Source of the DNA: Mycobacterium fragae | Lineage (GTDB): Bacteria > Actinomycetota > Actinomycetes > Mycobacteriales > Mycobacteriaceae | NCBI RefSeq assembly: GCF_002102185.1 | Contig: NZ_LQOW01000031.1 | Span: 372,001-436,000 of the forward strand | DNA: 64,000 nt | Direction of reading: 5' to 3' | Notes under the pieces: model-generated | Told to the model about the DNA's origin: nothing | Database searches by the model: none | The model's input: only the letters and a program-made list of their open reading frames with translations | Shown: piece after piece, positions 26,349 to 34,153 of the stretch | Layout of the letters: each line of letters starts with the position of its first letter | Numbering within the stretch: the stretch's first letter is position 1 | Made by a program: the position numbers and the translations under genes

Positions 26349-27380
26349 GTGGCGAGTCTGGATCCGAACCCGCTCGCGGCGGCCCGCTACCACGGCGATC
26401 AGGCCGCCGAGCCCGGCATGCTGGATTTCGCCGTCAACGTCCGTCACACAAAACCGCCCGGCTGGCTGGTAGAACGGCTCGCCGCGCGGCTTCCGGATCT
26501 GGCCCGCTACCCGGGGGGCGACGACGAGCGCGCCGCGGTTGAGGCCGTCGCCGCCCGGCACGGTCGTGGCCCTGACGAGGTGGTGCCGCTGGCCGGAGCC
26601 GCTGAAGGCTTCGCCCTTCTGGCCAACCTGCGTCCGACGCTCGCGGCGGTGATCGTGCCCTCGTTCACCGAACCGGAGTTGGCGCTGAAGGCGGCCGGTG
26701 TCCCGGTCCATCATGTCGTGCTCGAGCCGCCGTTCGGCTTGGCAGGAGTGCAGGTGCCCGACCACGCCGATCTTGTCGTGCTGGGCAACCCCACCAACCC
26801 GACATCGGTGTTGCATACCCGCGAGCAGATCCTCGCACTGCGCCGGCCCGGCCGGATCGTGGTGGTCGATGAGGCGTTCGCGGATTCGGTTCCCGGAGAG
26901 CCGGAATCGCTTGCCGGCGAGGCACTCCCCGATGTGCTGGTGCTGCGCAGCCTGACCAAGACGTGGGCGCTGGCGGGCCTGCGGGTCGGTTATACCCTGG
27001 GAGCGCCCGATGTGCTTCTGCGGCTGACGGCCCGGCGCGCGCACTGGCCCGTCGGCACGCTGCAATTGACGGCCATCGCGGCATGTTGTGCGCCCGACGC
27101 CGTAGCCGAGGCTGCAGCCGGTGCCCGGCGGCTGGCGGAGTTGCGGGCGGAGATGGTGTCCGGTTTGGCGTCTTTGGGTATCGAGACGGTCGACGGCTGC
27201 GCACCGTTCGTGTTGTTCACTGTCGGTGATTCCGAGCTGGTCCGAAAGCGCTTGCACGCCAAGGGAATCGCCCTGCGGCGGTGTGACACGTTCGTCGGAT
27301 TGGACGGGCGGTATCTACGGGCGGCCGTACGTCCCGAATGGCGGGTGTTGGTCGAGGCGATGAGCGAGGTCCTGGCGTGA
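26349..27380 (+). CDS. cobC: CobC-like aminotransferase, cobalamin pathway
   Basis: A 343-residue fold-type I PLP enzyme of the CobC/histidinol-phosphate aminotransferase group, annotated in cobalamin synthesis (aminopropanol branch). The N-terminus reads RYHGDQAAEPGMLDFAVNVR, the PLP lysine is in RSLTKTWALAGLRVGY, and VVLGNPTNPTSVL and VVVDEAFADSVPGE are the usual cofactor loops. GTG 26349 is preferred because of the -10 element upstream; the open frame to 25671 covers ptpA/ptkA and is artefactual. Its stop overlaps the NIF3-like gene by four bases (GTGA), starting a four-gene coupled run. Confidence 0.92.
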   Translation: MASLDPNPLAAARYHGDQAAEPGMLDFAVNVRHTKPPGWLVERLAARLPDLARYPGGDDERAAVEAVAARHGRGPDEVVPLAGAAEGFALLANLRPTLAAVIVPSFTEPELALKAAGVPVHHVVLEPPFGLAGVQVPDHADLVVLGNPTNPTSVLHTREQILALRRPGRIVVVDEAFADSVPGEPESLAGEALPDVLVLRSLTKTWALAGLRVGYTLGAPDVLLRLTARRAHWPVGTLQLTAIAACCAPDAVAEAAAGARRLAELRAEMVSGLASLGIETVDGCAPFVLFTVGDSELVRKRLHAKGIALRRCDTFVGLDGRYLRAAVRPEWRVLVEAMSEVLA

Positions 27381-28504
27381 CGGTGCGGCTGGCCGATGTC
27401 ATCGAGGTGCTGGACGAGGCCTACCCGCCGCGTCTTGCCCAGGCGTGGGATTCGGTCGGCCTGGTGTGCGGGGACCCCGACGACGTGCTGGGCTCGGTGA
27501 CGATTGCCGTCGACGCCACTGCCGACGTGGTCGAGGAGGTGCCCGACGGCGGTCTGCTGCTGGCCCATCATCCGCTGCTGTTACGCGGGGTGGACACCGT
27601 GGCCGCCAGCACCGCCAAGGGTGCGCTGGTGCATCAGCTGATCCGTTCCGGCCGTTCGCTTTTCACCGCGCACACCAACGCTGATTCGGCATCGCCGGGA
27701 GTATCGGATGCGTTGGCGCAGGCATTCGGGCTGACCGTCGAGGCCGTGCTGGAGCCGTCGCCGGCGGTGGCCGATCTCGACAAGTGGGTGATCTTCGTCC
27801 CGCGGGAAAACGCGGAGGCGGTGCGCGCAGCGGTGTTTGCGGCCGGAGCGGGCGTGATCGGCGACTATTCGCAATGCAGTTGGAGCGTGACCGGGACCGG
27901 CCAGTTTTTGCCGGGCGACGAGGCTTCGCCGGCCATCGGCAATGTCGGTGCGGTGGAACGGGTTACCGAGGACCGCGTCGAGGTCGTCGCACCGGCGCGG
28001 GCGCGGCGCCAAGTGCTCGCGGCGATGCGCGCCGCGCACCCCTACGAAGAGCCGGCATTTGACATCTTCGCGCTGACCCCGCCGCCCGGCGACGTGGGCT
28101 TGGGACGGATCGGCGTGTTGCCGCAGCCAGAGCCGTTGCGCGCCTTTGTTTCCCGGGTCAGCGCGGGCCTGCCGCAGACGTCGTGGGGGGTACGCGCGGC
28201 GGGGGATCCCGACATGCCAGTGTCACGTGTCGCGGTATGCGGGGGCGCCGGCGACTCGCTGCTGGACGCCGCGGCCGCGGCCGGTGTGCAGGCCTATGTC
28301 ACCGCCGATCTGCGCCACCATCCGGCCGACGAGCACCGTCGGACCTCCGACGTCGCCCTGATCGATGTCGCGCACTGGGCCAGTGAATACCCCTGGTGTG
28401 AGCAGGCTGCCGGGGTTCTGCGGTCGACATTCGGTGCCGAGCTAGACGTACGGGTGTGCGAAATCCGCACCGACCCGTGGAACGTCGATGGTGGCCAGCC
28501 ATGA
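27377..28504 (+). CDS. NIF3-like dinuclear metal protein (DUF34)
   Basis: A 375-residue NIF3/YbgI family protein. The metal-binding N-terminal part has LLLAHHPLLLRGVD (His pair), FTAHTNAD and a C-terminal HHPADEH/DVAHWASEY segment that completes the dinuclear site; the central 140 residues form the PII-like insertion domain found in longer NIF3 proteins (RAAVFAAGAGVIGDYSQC, PYEEPAFDIF). GTG 27377 overlaps the cobC stop. The family is often called GTP cyclohydrolase I type 2-like, but its physiological substrate is unsettled. It precedes a zinc-ribbon coiled-coil gene by a four-base overlap, an order conserved in actinobacteria. Confidence 0.93.
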   Translation: MTVRLADVIEVLDEAYPPRLAQAWDSVGLVCGDPDDVLGSVTIAVDATADVVEEVPDGGLLLAHHPLLLRGVDTVAASTAKGALVHQLIRSGRSLFTAHTNADSASPGVSDALAQAFGLTVEAVLEPSPAVADLDKWVIFVPRENAEAVRAAVFAAGAGVIGDYSQCSWSVTGTGQFLPGDEASPAIGNVGAVERVTEDRVEVVAPARARRQVLAAMRAAHPYEEPAFDIFALTPPPGDVGLGRIGVLPQPEPLRAFVSRVSAGLPQTSWGVRAAGDPDMPVSRVAVCGGAGDSLLDAAAAAGVQAYVTADLRHHPADEHRRTSDVALIDVAHWASEYPWCEQAAGVLRSTFGAELDVRVCEIRTDPWNVDGGQP

Positions 28505-29235
28505 AGGCCGCAGTAGCACAACAGCGTTCGCTGCTCGAAGTGGCGGAGCTGGATGCCGAACTGTCCAGGATCGCGCACCGGGCCAGCCACCTGCCGGAGC
28601 GCCAAGACTACGAGCGAATGCAAACCGAACAGACTGCCGCCGCCGACCGGCTGGCGGCGTTGCAAATCGCGTTGGAAGACTTGGACGCTCAGATATCACG
28701 GTATGAGTCGGAGATCGACGCCGTTCGCCAGCGCGAGGAGCGGGACCGCTCGCTGCTGCAGTCAGTGGCAGACGCCCGACAATTGTCGGAGCTGCAGCAC
28801 GAGCTCGAGACGTTGCGACGCCGCCAGTCCAGCTTGGAGGATTCACTGTTGGAGGTGATGGAACGCCGCGAGGAACTGCAAGCGCAACAGGCCGCTGAGA
28901 CGTCTGCGGTCGAAGCGCTGCAGGCCGATCTGGCCCGCGCACAGCAAGCTCTCGACGGCGCACTCGCCGAGATCGATCAGGCTCGTCGCCTTCACATGTC
29001 ACGGCGCGAGGAGCTTACCGCGGCACTGGATCCCGAGCTGGTGGCGCTCTACGAACGACAGCGGGCCGGCGGCGGCCCTGGGGCGGGGCCGCTGCAGGGG
29101 CGTCGCTGCGGCGCCTGCCGGATCGAGATCGACCGCGGTGAGCTGTCCCGGATTTCGGCCGCTGCCGACGACGATGTGCTGCGCTGTCCCGAATGTGGCG
29201 CAATCCTGTTGCGAGTCAAAGGCGTAAGCCAATGA
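28501..29235 (+). CDS. Coiled-coil protein with C4 zinc ribbon (Rv2229c type)
   Basis: A 244-residue protein. Residues about 5-190 form a long coiled coil rich in Glu, Gln, Arg and Leu (QLSELQHELETLRRRQSSL), and the C-terminus has a zinc ribbon with CGAC and CPECGAILLR. The family is conserved beside NIF3 and RNase H genes in actinobacteria and is sometimes annotated as a nucleic-acid-binding or zinc chaperone-like protein, without firm proof. ATG 28501 overlaps the NIF3 stop by four bases, and its own stop overlaps the RNase H gene by four. Confidence 0.92.
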   Translation: MKAAVAQQRSLLEVAELDAELSRIAHRASHLPERQDYERMQTEQTAAADRLAALQIALEDLDAQISRYESEIDAVRQREERDRSLLQSVADARQLSELQHELETLRRRQSSLEDSLLEVMERREELQAQQAAETSAVEALQADLARAQQALDGALAEIDQARRLHMSRREELTAALDPELVALYERQRAGGGPGAGPLQGRRCGACRIEIDRGELSRISAAADDDVLRCPECGAILLRVKGVSQ

Positions 29236-30338
29236 AGGTGGTCGTCGAGGCAGACGGCGGGTCGCGCGGCAACCCGGGGCCGGCAGGCTACGGCTCGGTG
29301 GTGTGGACTGCGGACCGCTCGACTGTGCTGGCCGAGAGCAAACAGGCGATCGGGCGGGCCACCAACAACGTCGCCGAATACAGCGGCCTGATCGCCGGTT
29401 TGGAGGAGGCGGCGAAGCTGGGAGCCACCGAGGTCGAAGTGTCGATGGATTCCAAGCTGGTGGTCGAGCAGATGTCGGGGCGCTGGCAGGTGAAGCACCC
29501 CGACCTCGCGGAGCTCAACGCGCAGGCCCGCAGGCTGGCGTCGCGCTTCGAACGGGTCAGCTACAGATGGGTTCCGCGGGCGGAGAACTCCTACGCGGAT
29601 CGGTTGGCCAATGAGGCGATGGATGCGGCGGCGGAAGCGGTCCAGTCTGCCGAGCCCGCCGAGACTGCGTCGGCGGCAAAGGAACCCGAATCCGCGACCC
29701 CACCCGGCTGGACCGGTGCCCGCGGCACGGCCACGAGGCTGTTGTTGTTGCGCCACGGGCAGACCGAGCTTTCGGTGCATCGGCGCTACTCGGGACGTGG
29801 CAACCCTGCGCTGACCGAACTGGGATGGCAGCAGGCCGACGCGGCGGGCCGCTATCTTGCGCAACGTGGGGGAATAGCGGCCGTGATCACGTCGCCGCTG
29901 CAACGCTGCCACGACACCGCAACGACGGCCGCCAAGGCGCTGGGCCTGGATGTGACCGTCGACGACGACCTGATCGAGACTGATTTCGGCGCGTGGGAAG
30001 GGTTGACGTTCGCCGAAGCCGCCGAACGCGATCCCGAACTGCATCGACGCTGGCTGCGCGACACCAGCACACAGCCGCCGGGCGGGGAGAGTTTCGACAG
30101 CGTGCACCAACGGGTGTGCCGGGCGCGGGACCGGATCGTCGCCGAGCACGGCGGTACCACGGTGCTGGTGGTATCGCATGTGACGCCGATCAAGATGCTG
30201 CTGCGGCTCGCGCTGGACGCCGGGCCGGGAATTCTCTACCGACTGCATCTGGACCTGGCGTCGTTGAGTATCGCCGAGTTTTATCCCGACGGCGCGTCGT
30301 CGGTGCGGTTGGTCAACCAGACGGGGTATCTGGCGTAG
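29232..30338 (+). CDS. Bifunctional RNase H / acid (histidine) phosphatase
   Basis: A 368-residue fusion. The N-terminal RNase HI domain (about 1-140) carries the acidic catalytic residues in EADGGSRGNPGPAGYG, NNVAEYSGLIAGLE, VSMDSKLVVEQM and NSYADRLANEA. A linker of Ala/Glu/Pro follows, then a phosphoglycerate-mutase-like phosphatase (about 168-368) with LLLRHGQTE and VVSHVTPIKMLL. The M. tuberculosis counterpart Rv2228c has RNase H and acid phosphatase activity, and its CobC-like phosphatase part has been linked to alpha-ribazole phosphate (recalled). It closes the cobC operon and stops one base from a convergent regulator. Confidence 0.94.
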   Translation: MKVVVEADGGSRGNPGPAGYGSVVWTADRSTVLAESKQAIGRATNNVAEYSGLIAGLEEAAKLGATEVEVSMDSKLVVEQMSGRWQVKHPDLAELNAQARRLASRFERVSYRWVPRAENSYADRLANEAMDAAAEAVQSAEPAETASAAKEPESATPPGWTGARGTATRLLLLRHGQTELSVHRRYSGRGNPALTELGWQQADAAGRYLAQRGGIAAVITSPLQRCHDTATTAAKALGLDVTVDDDLIETDFGAWEGLTFAEAAERDPELHRRWLRDTSTQPPGGESFDSVHQRVCRARDRIVAEHGGTTVLVVSHVTPIKMLLRLALDAGPGILYRLHLDLASLSIAEFYPDGASSVRLVNQTGYLA

Positions 30339-30339
30339 C

Positions 30340-30918
30340 TCAACTGTGTAGGTGGAGCCGCTCGCCATGCGGGCCGAAAATCATGATGGCTTCCACGGGG
30401 CCGTCGACGGCGCCGAACCAATGCGGCGTCCACGTGCTGAACTCAACGGCTTCGCCCGGTTTGATGATGAAGTCGCGGTCGGCGAGCACCAGTCGCATCC
30501 GCCCGGCGAGCACGTACATCCATTCCTGGCCTTCGTGCACGGGCAGCTCGGCCGGTGGGCGGCGTCTGCGGGCGCTGACTCTGACCTTGAACGCGTGCAG
30601 GCCCCCGGCCGGTCCCCGTCGGGTCAGCGGCACGTACGTGACGCCGCGATGGGTATGCGAGGTGCCGCGCACACGGGGATCGGGCTGTGCGGTTTCGCGC
30701 AGCAAGTCGTCGGTGCTCACCGAAAGCGCTTCGGCCAGGCGGGGCAGATGATCCAGTGCGAGGCGGCGCTTTCCGGACTCCAGGCGGCTCAGCGTGGAGA
30801 TATCGATATTCGCCCGCACCGCAACATCTTCGAGCGTCATGCCGCGCTCTAGCCGCAGCTCCCGAAGTCGAAGTCTCACCCGCAGATCAATCGGGTCTTC
30901 AGCTGACTTTGCCTGCAT
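30340..30918 (-). CDS. XRE-family regulator with cupin domain
   Basis: A 192-residue regulator: an N-terminal XRE helix-turn-helix (about 12-68, with TLEDVAVRANIDISTLSRLESGKRRL) fused to a C-terminal cupin barrel (about 110-185, with HEGQEWMYVLAGRMRLVL and IIKPGEAVEFSTWTPHWF). Such proteins sense small molecules and repress neighbouring genes. ATG 30918 is chosen because a perfect TTTGCC-N5-GGCAAA repeat surrounds it, suggesting autoregulation; a longer version to 30966 would overlap the divergent methyltransferase gene. It faces a methyltransferase across a 46-bp gap. Confidence 0.88.
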   Translation of the reverse strand: MQAKSAEDPIDLRVRLRLRELRLERGMTLEDVAVRANIDISTLSRLESGKRRLALDHLPRLAEALSVSTDDLLRETAQPDPRVRGTSHTHRGVTYVPLTRRGPAGGLHAFKVRVSARRRRPPAELPVHEGQEWMYVLAGRMRLVLADRDFIIKPGEAVEFSTWTPHWFGAVDGPVEAIMIFGPHGERLHLHS

Positions 30919-30924
30919 GGCAAA
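30908..30924. promoter_or_regulatory. Operator overlapping XRE start codon
   Basis: TTTGCC-TGCAT-GGCAAA is a perfect 6-bp inverted repeat that contains the XRE gene's start codon and lies at the head of the divergent methyltransferase promoter. TAAGGT at 30925-30930 is a possible -10 for the methyltransferase. Confidence 0.55.
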
Positions 30925-30964
30925 TAAGGTTGGCATTGTGCGCCGGTGCCTGCAAGCTCGAGGC

Positions 30965-31606
30965 ATGGAAACTGAAGCGGATGAGGTTCACCAGTTCTGG
31001 GAACAGCACTACGGGCGGGCCGATCGCATCTGGAGCGGGAGGGTTAATGCCCGCCTGATCGAGGTGGCCTCGGAGCTGAAGCCGGGCCGGGCGCTGGATC
31101 TGGGCTGTGGTGAGGGCGCCGACGCGATGTGGCTGGCCGAGCACGGCTGGCAGGTGGTGGCTGTCGACGTGTCGGCGACCGCGCTGCAGCGCGCAACCAC
31201 CGATGCGCGGCAGCGGAATCTACTGGACCGCATTGACTTTCAGCATCGCGACCTTTCCGACAGCTTTCCGGACGGAATCTTCGATCTGGTGTCGGCGCAC
31301 TACCTGCATTCACCGGTTCGGCTGGAACGTGAGGCGGTGTTGCGTCGTGCCGCCGAACGGCTGACCCGTGGCGGTGTGTTGTTGATCGTCGACCACGCAT
31401 CAGCCCCGCCGTGGTCTCAGCACAAGCATCACGATCTGCCCGGCATCGAGGAAGTACTCGCGCCGCTGTCGCTGGGCAGCGATCAGTGGCATCGCGAGCG
31501 CGCCGAGCCGGTGGAGCGGAAGGCCGTCGGGCCTGACGGCCAGGTCGCGACGGTGACCGATAACGTCATCGTGCTGCGACGGGCGGATAGTCAGGCGGCG
31601 TCATGA
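30965..31606 (+). CDS. SAM-dependent class I methyltransferase
   Basis: A 213-residue class I methyltransferase. Motif I is ALDLGCGEGADAMWLAEHG (about residues 43-61), the acidic loop is VVAVDVSATAL, and post-I motifs include DFQHRDLSDSF. It resembles thiopurine/tellurite-type small-molecule methyltransferases. ATG 30965 is the start; it is divergent from the XRE-cupin regulator and convergent with a 2OG oxygenase, overlapping its 3' end by 16 bp. Substrate unknown. The XRE-cupin protein is its most likely regulator. Confidence 0.88.
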   Translation: METEADEVHQFWEQHYGRADRIWSGRVNARLIEVASELKPGRALDLGCGEGADAMWLAEHGWQVVAVDVSATALQRATTDARQRNLLDRIDFQHRDLSDSFPDGIFDLVSAHYLHSPVRLEREAVLRRAAERLTRGGVLLIVDHASAPPWSQHKHHDLPGIEEVLAPLSLGSDQWHRERAEPVERKAVGPDGQVATVTDNVIVLRRADSQAAS

Positions 31607-32307
31607 AAGATCAGTCCCAGCGCGTAGCGCTCACCCGAACGGACGACGGAGAGGCCGTGGCGCACCGGCGCTGCTGACCAACCGCGAGTTGAACGCACTG
31701 GCCGGTCCCGGGTGGTGAACAGGTAGCCGTGCCCGTGCGGCAGTTGGGTTGCGGTGCCACGCGATTGAGCCCGCGGGCGCTGTTCGACGAGCATGAACTC
31801 ACCGCCGGTGTATTCGTTATCCGGTTCGCTCAGGTTGATCACAACTTGAAGGGGAAACACCAAGTCCCCGTAGAGGTCTCGGTGCAATGCGTTCCAGTCG
31901 TCGGTGCCGTATTTGAGCATGAGCGCGGTCGATCTGGTCTGGCCGGCGGTGTGGCACATGTCCAGCCATTCATCGAGGCTGTCCGGCCATGGGGCGTCGC
32001 GGCGCAGCTTGCCCCACCAGTCGCGGGCGATCGGCAGCAGCCGCGGATACAGGGCCTGCTTGAGATGCTCGATCGGCTCGGGATAGGGGGCGTGGAAGTA
32101 GCGATACTGCCCTGAGCCGTAGCGCCGGGGTCCCATGTCGACGGTGGTGCGGAAGAGGTGGTCCTTGTCGTAGAGCTTGCGCAGCCGCAGCGCCTCGGCG
32201 TGGGTGAGGAGCTTGGGTAATAGCGCGCCGCCGTAGTCGCTGACCGCTGCGGCGATGGCGTTCCAGTCGCCGGTGTCGACGCGCTTTGCCCATCGGTCCG
32301 CCGGCAT
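31591..32307 (-). CDS. 2-oxoglutarate/Fe(II)-dependent oxygenase
   Basis: A 238-residue prolyl-hydroxylase-like 2OG oxygenase. The iron-binding HxD is in NALHRDLYGDLVFP, and the distal His and the 2OG-binding Arg are in the C-terminal RHGLSVVRSGERYALGLIFHD region. The N-terminal half has helices typical of the family (AEALRLRKLYDKDHLF). Substrate unknown. Its 3' end overlaps the convergent methyltransferase. It is in opposite orientation to the 13E12 gene with a 105-bp gap. Confidence 0.88.
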   Translation of the reverse strand: MPADRWAKRVDTGDWNAIAAAVSDYGGALLPKLLTHAEALRLRKLYDKDHLFRTTVDMGPRRYGSGQYRYFHAPYPEPIEHLKQALYPRLLPIARDWWGKLRRDAPWPDSLDEWLDMCHTAGQTRSTALMLKYGTDDWNALHRDLYGDLVFPLQVVINLSEPDNEYTGGEFMLVEQRPRAQSRGTATQLPHGHGYLFTTRDRPVRSTRGWSAAPVRHGLSVVRSGERYALGLIFHDAA

Positions 32308-32399
32308 CAGACGCAGTCTCCTTTCGCGGGTCGCGGGCCCCTCCCTGTAGACGATAAGGATGGCGGACGTGTGAGAAGCGACTTGTCGCCGGGATGGTG

Positions 32400-32405
32400 T
32401 ACTAT
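32400..32405 (+). promoter_or_regulatory. -10 element of 13E12 gene (leaderless)
   Basis: TACTAT ends seven bases before ATG 32413. The SOS box begins within its last base, so LexA would cover the promoter and start. Confidence 0.6.
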
Positions 32406-32420
32406 CGAACGTATGTTCGA
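32405..32420 (+). promoter_or_regulatory. Perfect mycobacterial SOS box (LexA site)
   Basis: TCGAAC-GTAT-GTTCGA matches the mycobacterial LexA consensus TCGAAC-N4-GTTCGA exactly. The ATG of the 13E12-family gene (32413-32415) lies inside the box. Confidence 0.85.
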
Positions 32421-33699
32421 AGAACTGGCGATGGTGGACCCGGCTTCCGGTGAATCGGCGCTGGTGGAACAGATTGCCGAGCTGGAGCGGGTCAAATCCG
32501 CCGCCGCGGCTGGCCAGGCTCGGGCCGCCGCTGCTCTAGACGCCTTGCGCCGGGCCGCCGACGCAGCCGCGGGCGTGCCTGCGGAACGGCGCGGGCGGGG
32601 AGTGGCCAGCGAGATCGCTCTGGCACGACGGGATTCCCCAGCCCGGGGCAACCGGCACCTCGGCTTCGCGAAGGCCCTCGTGCACGAGATGCCGCACACC
32701 CTGGCCGCGCTTGAGTCTGGGGTTTTGACGGAATGGCGCGCCACCTTGATCGTGCGGGAAAGCGCATGTCTCGATATCGAGGATCGGCGCGCCCTGGACG
32801 CCGAATTGTGCGGTGACCCGGCGGGCCTCGAAGGCATGGGTAATGCGCGGGTGGCGGCGGCTGCCAAGGCGATTGCCTACCGCCTCGATCCACACGCCGT
32901 TGTCGACCGAGCCGCCAAAGCCGAGAGCGACCGCACGGTGACCATCCGGCCGGCGCCGGACACGATGACCTACGTCACCGCCCTTTTGCCGGTGGCCCAG
33001 GGTGTATCGGTCTATGCCGCGTTGCGCCGCGAGGCCGATACCTGCGGCGACGGTCGATCGCGCGGCCAGGTGATGGCAGACACGTTGGTCGGGCGGGTCA
33101 CCGGCCGCGACGCGGCGGCAGCGACACCGACCGCCGTGAACCTGGTGATGTCCGACGAAACCCTGCTCGGCGGTTCCGACGCACCGGCCGAAATCTGCGG
33201 CTATGGACCCATTCCGGCCGCCGTCGGCCGTGCGCTCGTCTCGGCCGCCGTCACCGATGAGCGCTCCCGGGCCACGCTGCGGCGGCTCTATGCCCACCCG
33301 GACACGGGGGCCCTGGTGGCGATGGAGTCACGGGCGCGGCTCTTTCCCCGCGGTCTGGCCGCCTTCATCGGGCTCAGGGACCAGCGATGTCGCACCCCCT
33401 ATTGCGATGCGCCGATCCGCCACCGCGACCATGCCCGCCCCTGGGCTGCCGGGGGTGAGACCAGTGCGGCCAACGGGCTCGGGTTGTGCGAACAGTGCAA
33501 CTACGTGAAAGAAGTCGCCGGCTGGCAGGTCGACACGAGCGTCGACGAAACATGCACGCACACAGCGGAATTCACTACCCCGACGGGAGCACGGTATCGC
33601 TCCGCAGCGCCTCCGCCGCCGAGAGCGCCCGCGAGACTAGAAATCAGCGAGATGGAAGTCGCTGTCGCGATAAAGATCTCGGACCTACACGCCGCATAG
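32413..33699 (+). CDS. 13E12-family DUF222/HNH endonuclease protein
   Basis: A 428-residue member of the mycobacterial REP13E12/DUF222 family. The N-terminal DUF222 domain begins near residue 15 with an Ala-rich helical stretch, and the C-terminal HNH nuclease motif is in CRTPYCDAPIRHRDHARPW plus NGLGLCEQCNYVKE, with both cysteine pairs and catalytic His present, so the nuclease looks intact. LexA control of several 13E12 copies is known in M. tuberculosis, and here a perfect SOS box covers the start. The role of the family (possible mobile or homing element) is unclear. It lies directly upstream of rnpB in the same direction. Confidence 0.9.
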   Translation: MFEELAMVDPASGESALVEQIAELERVKSAAAAGQARAAAALDALRRAADAAAGVPAERRGRGVASEIALARRDSPARGNRHLGFAKALVHEMPHTLAALESGVLTEWRATLIVRESACLDIEDRRALDAELCGDPAGLEGMGNARVAAAAKAIAYRLDPHAVVDRAAKAESDRTVTIRPAPDTMTYVTALLPVAQGVSVYAALRREADTCGDGRSRGQVMADTLVGRVTGRDAAAATPTAVNLVMSDETLLGGSDAPAEICGYGPIPAAVGRALVSAAVTDERSRATLRRLYAHPDTGALVAMESRARLFPRGLAAFIGLRDQRCRTPYCDAPIRHRDHARPWAAGGETSAANGLGLCEQCNYVKEVAGWQVDTSVDETCTHTAEFTTPTGARYRSAAPPPPRAPARLEISEMEVAVAIKISDLHAA

Positions 33700-33740
33700 C
33701 CGCGGGCGGATGACCGCTGGCCTGGGCATTCCGCAGCGAG

Positions 33741-33746
33741 TACCGT
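33741..33746 (+). promoter_or_regulatory. -10 element of rnpB
   Basis: TACCGT lies about eight bases before the predicted 5' end of RNase P RNA. Confidence 0.45.
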
Positions 33747-33754
33747 GGATGATC

Positions 33755-34153
<399 letters not shown>

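Noticed and set aside
26335..27380. Cobalamin riboswitch ahead of cobC
   Set aside because: cobC appears leaderless with a -10 seven bases from its start, so there is no leader to form a riboswitch; cobD also has only a short upstream gap.
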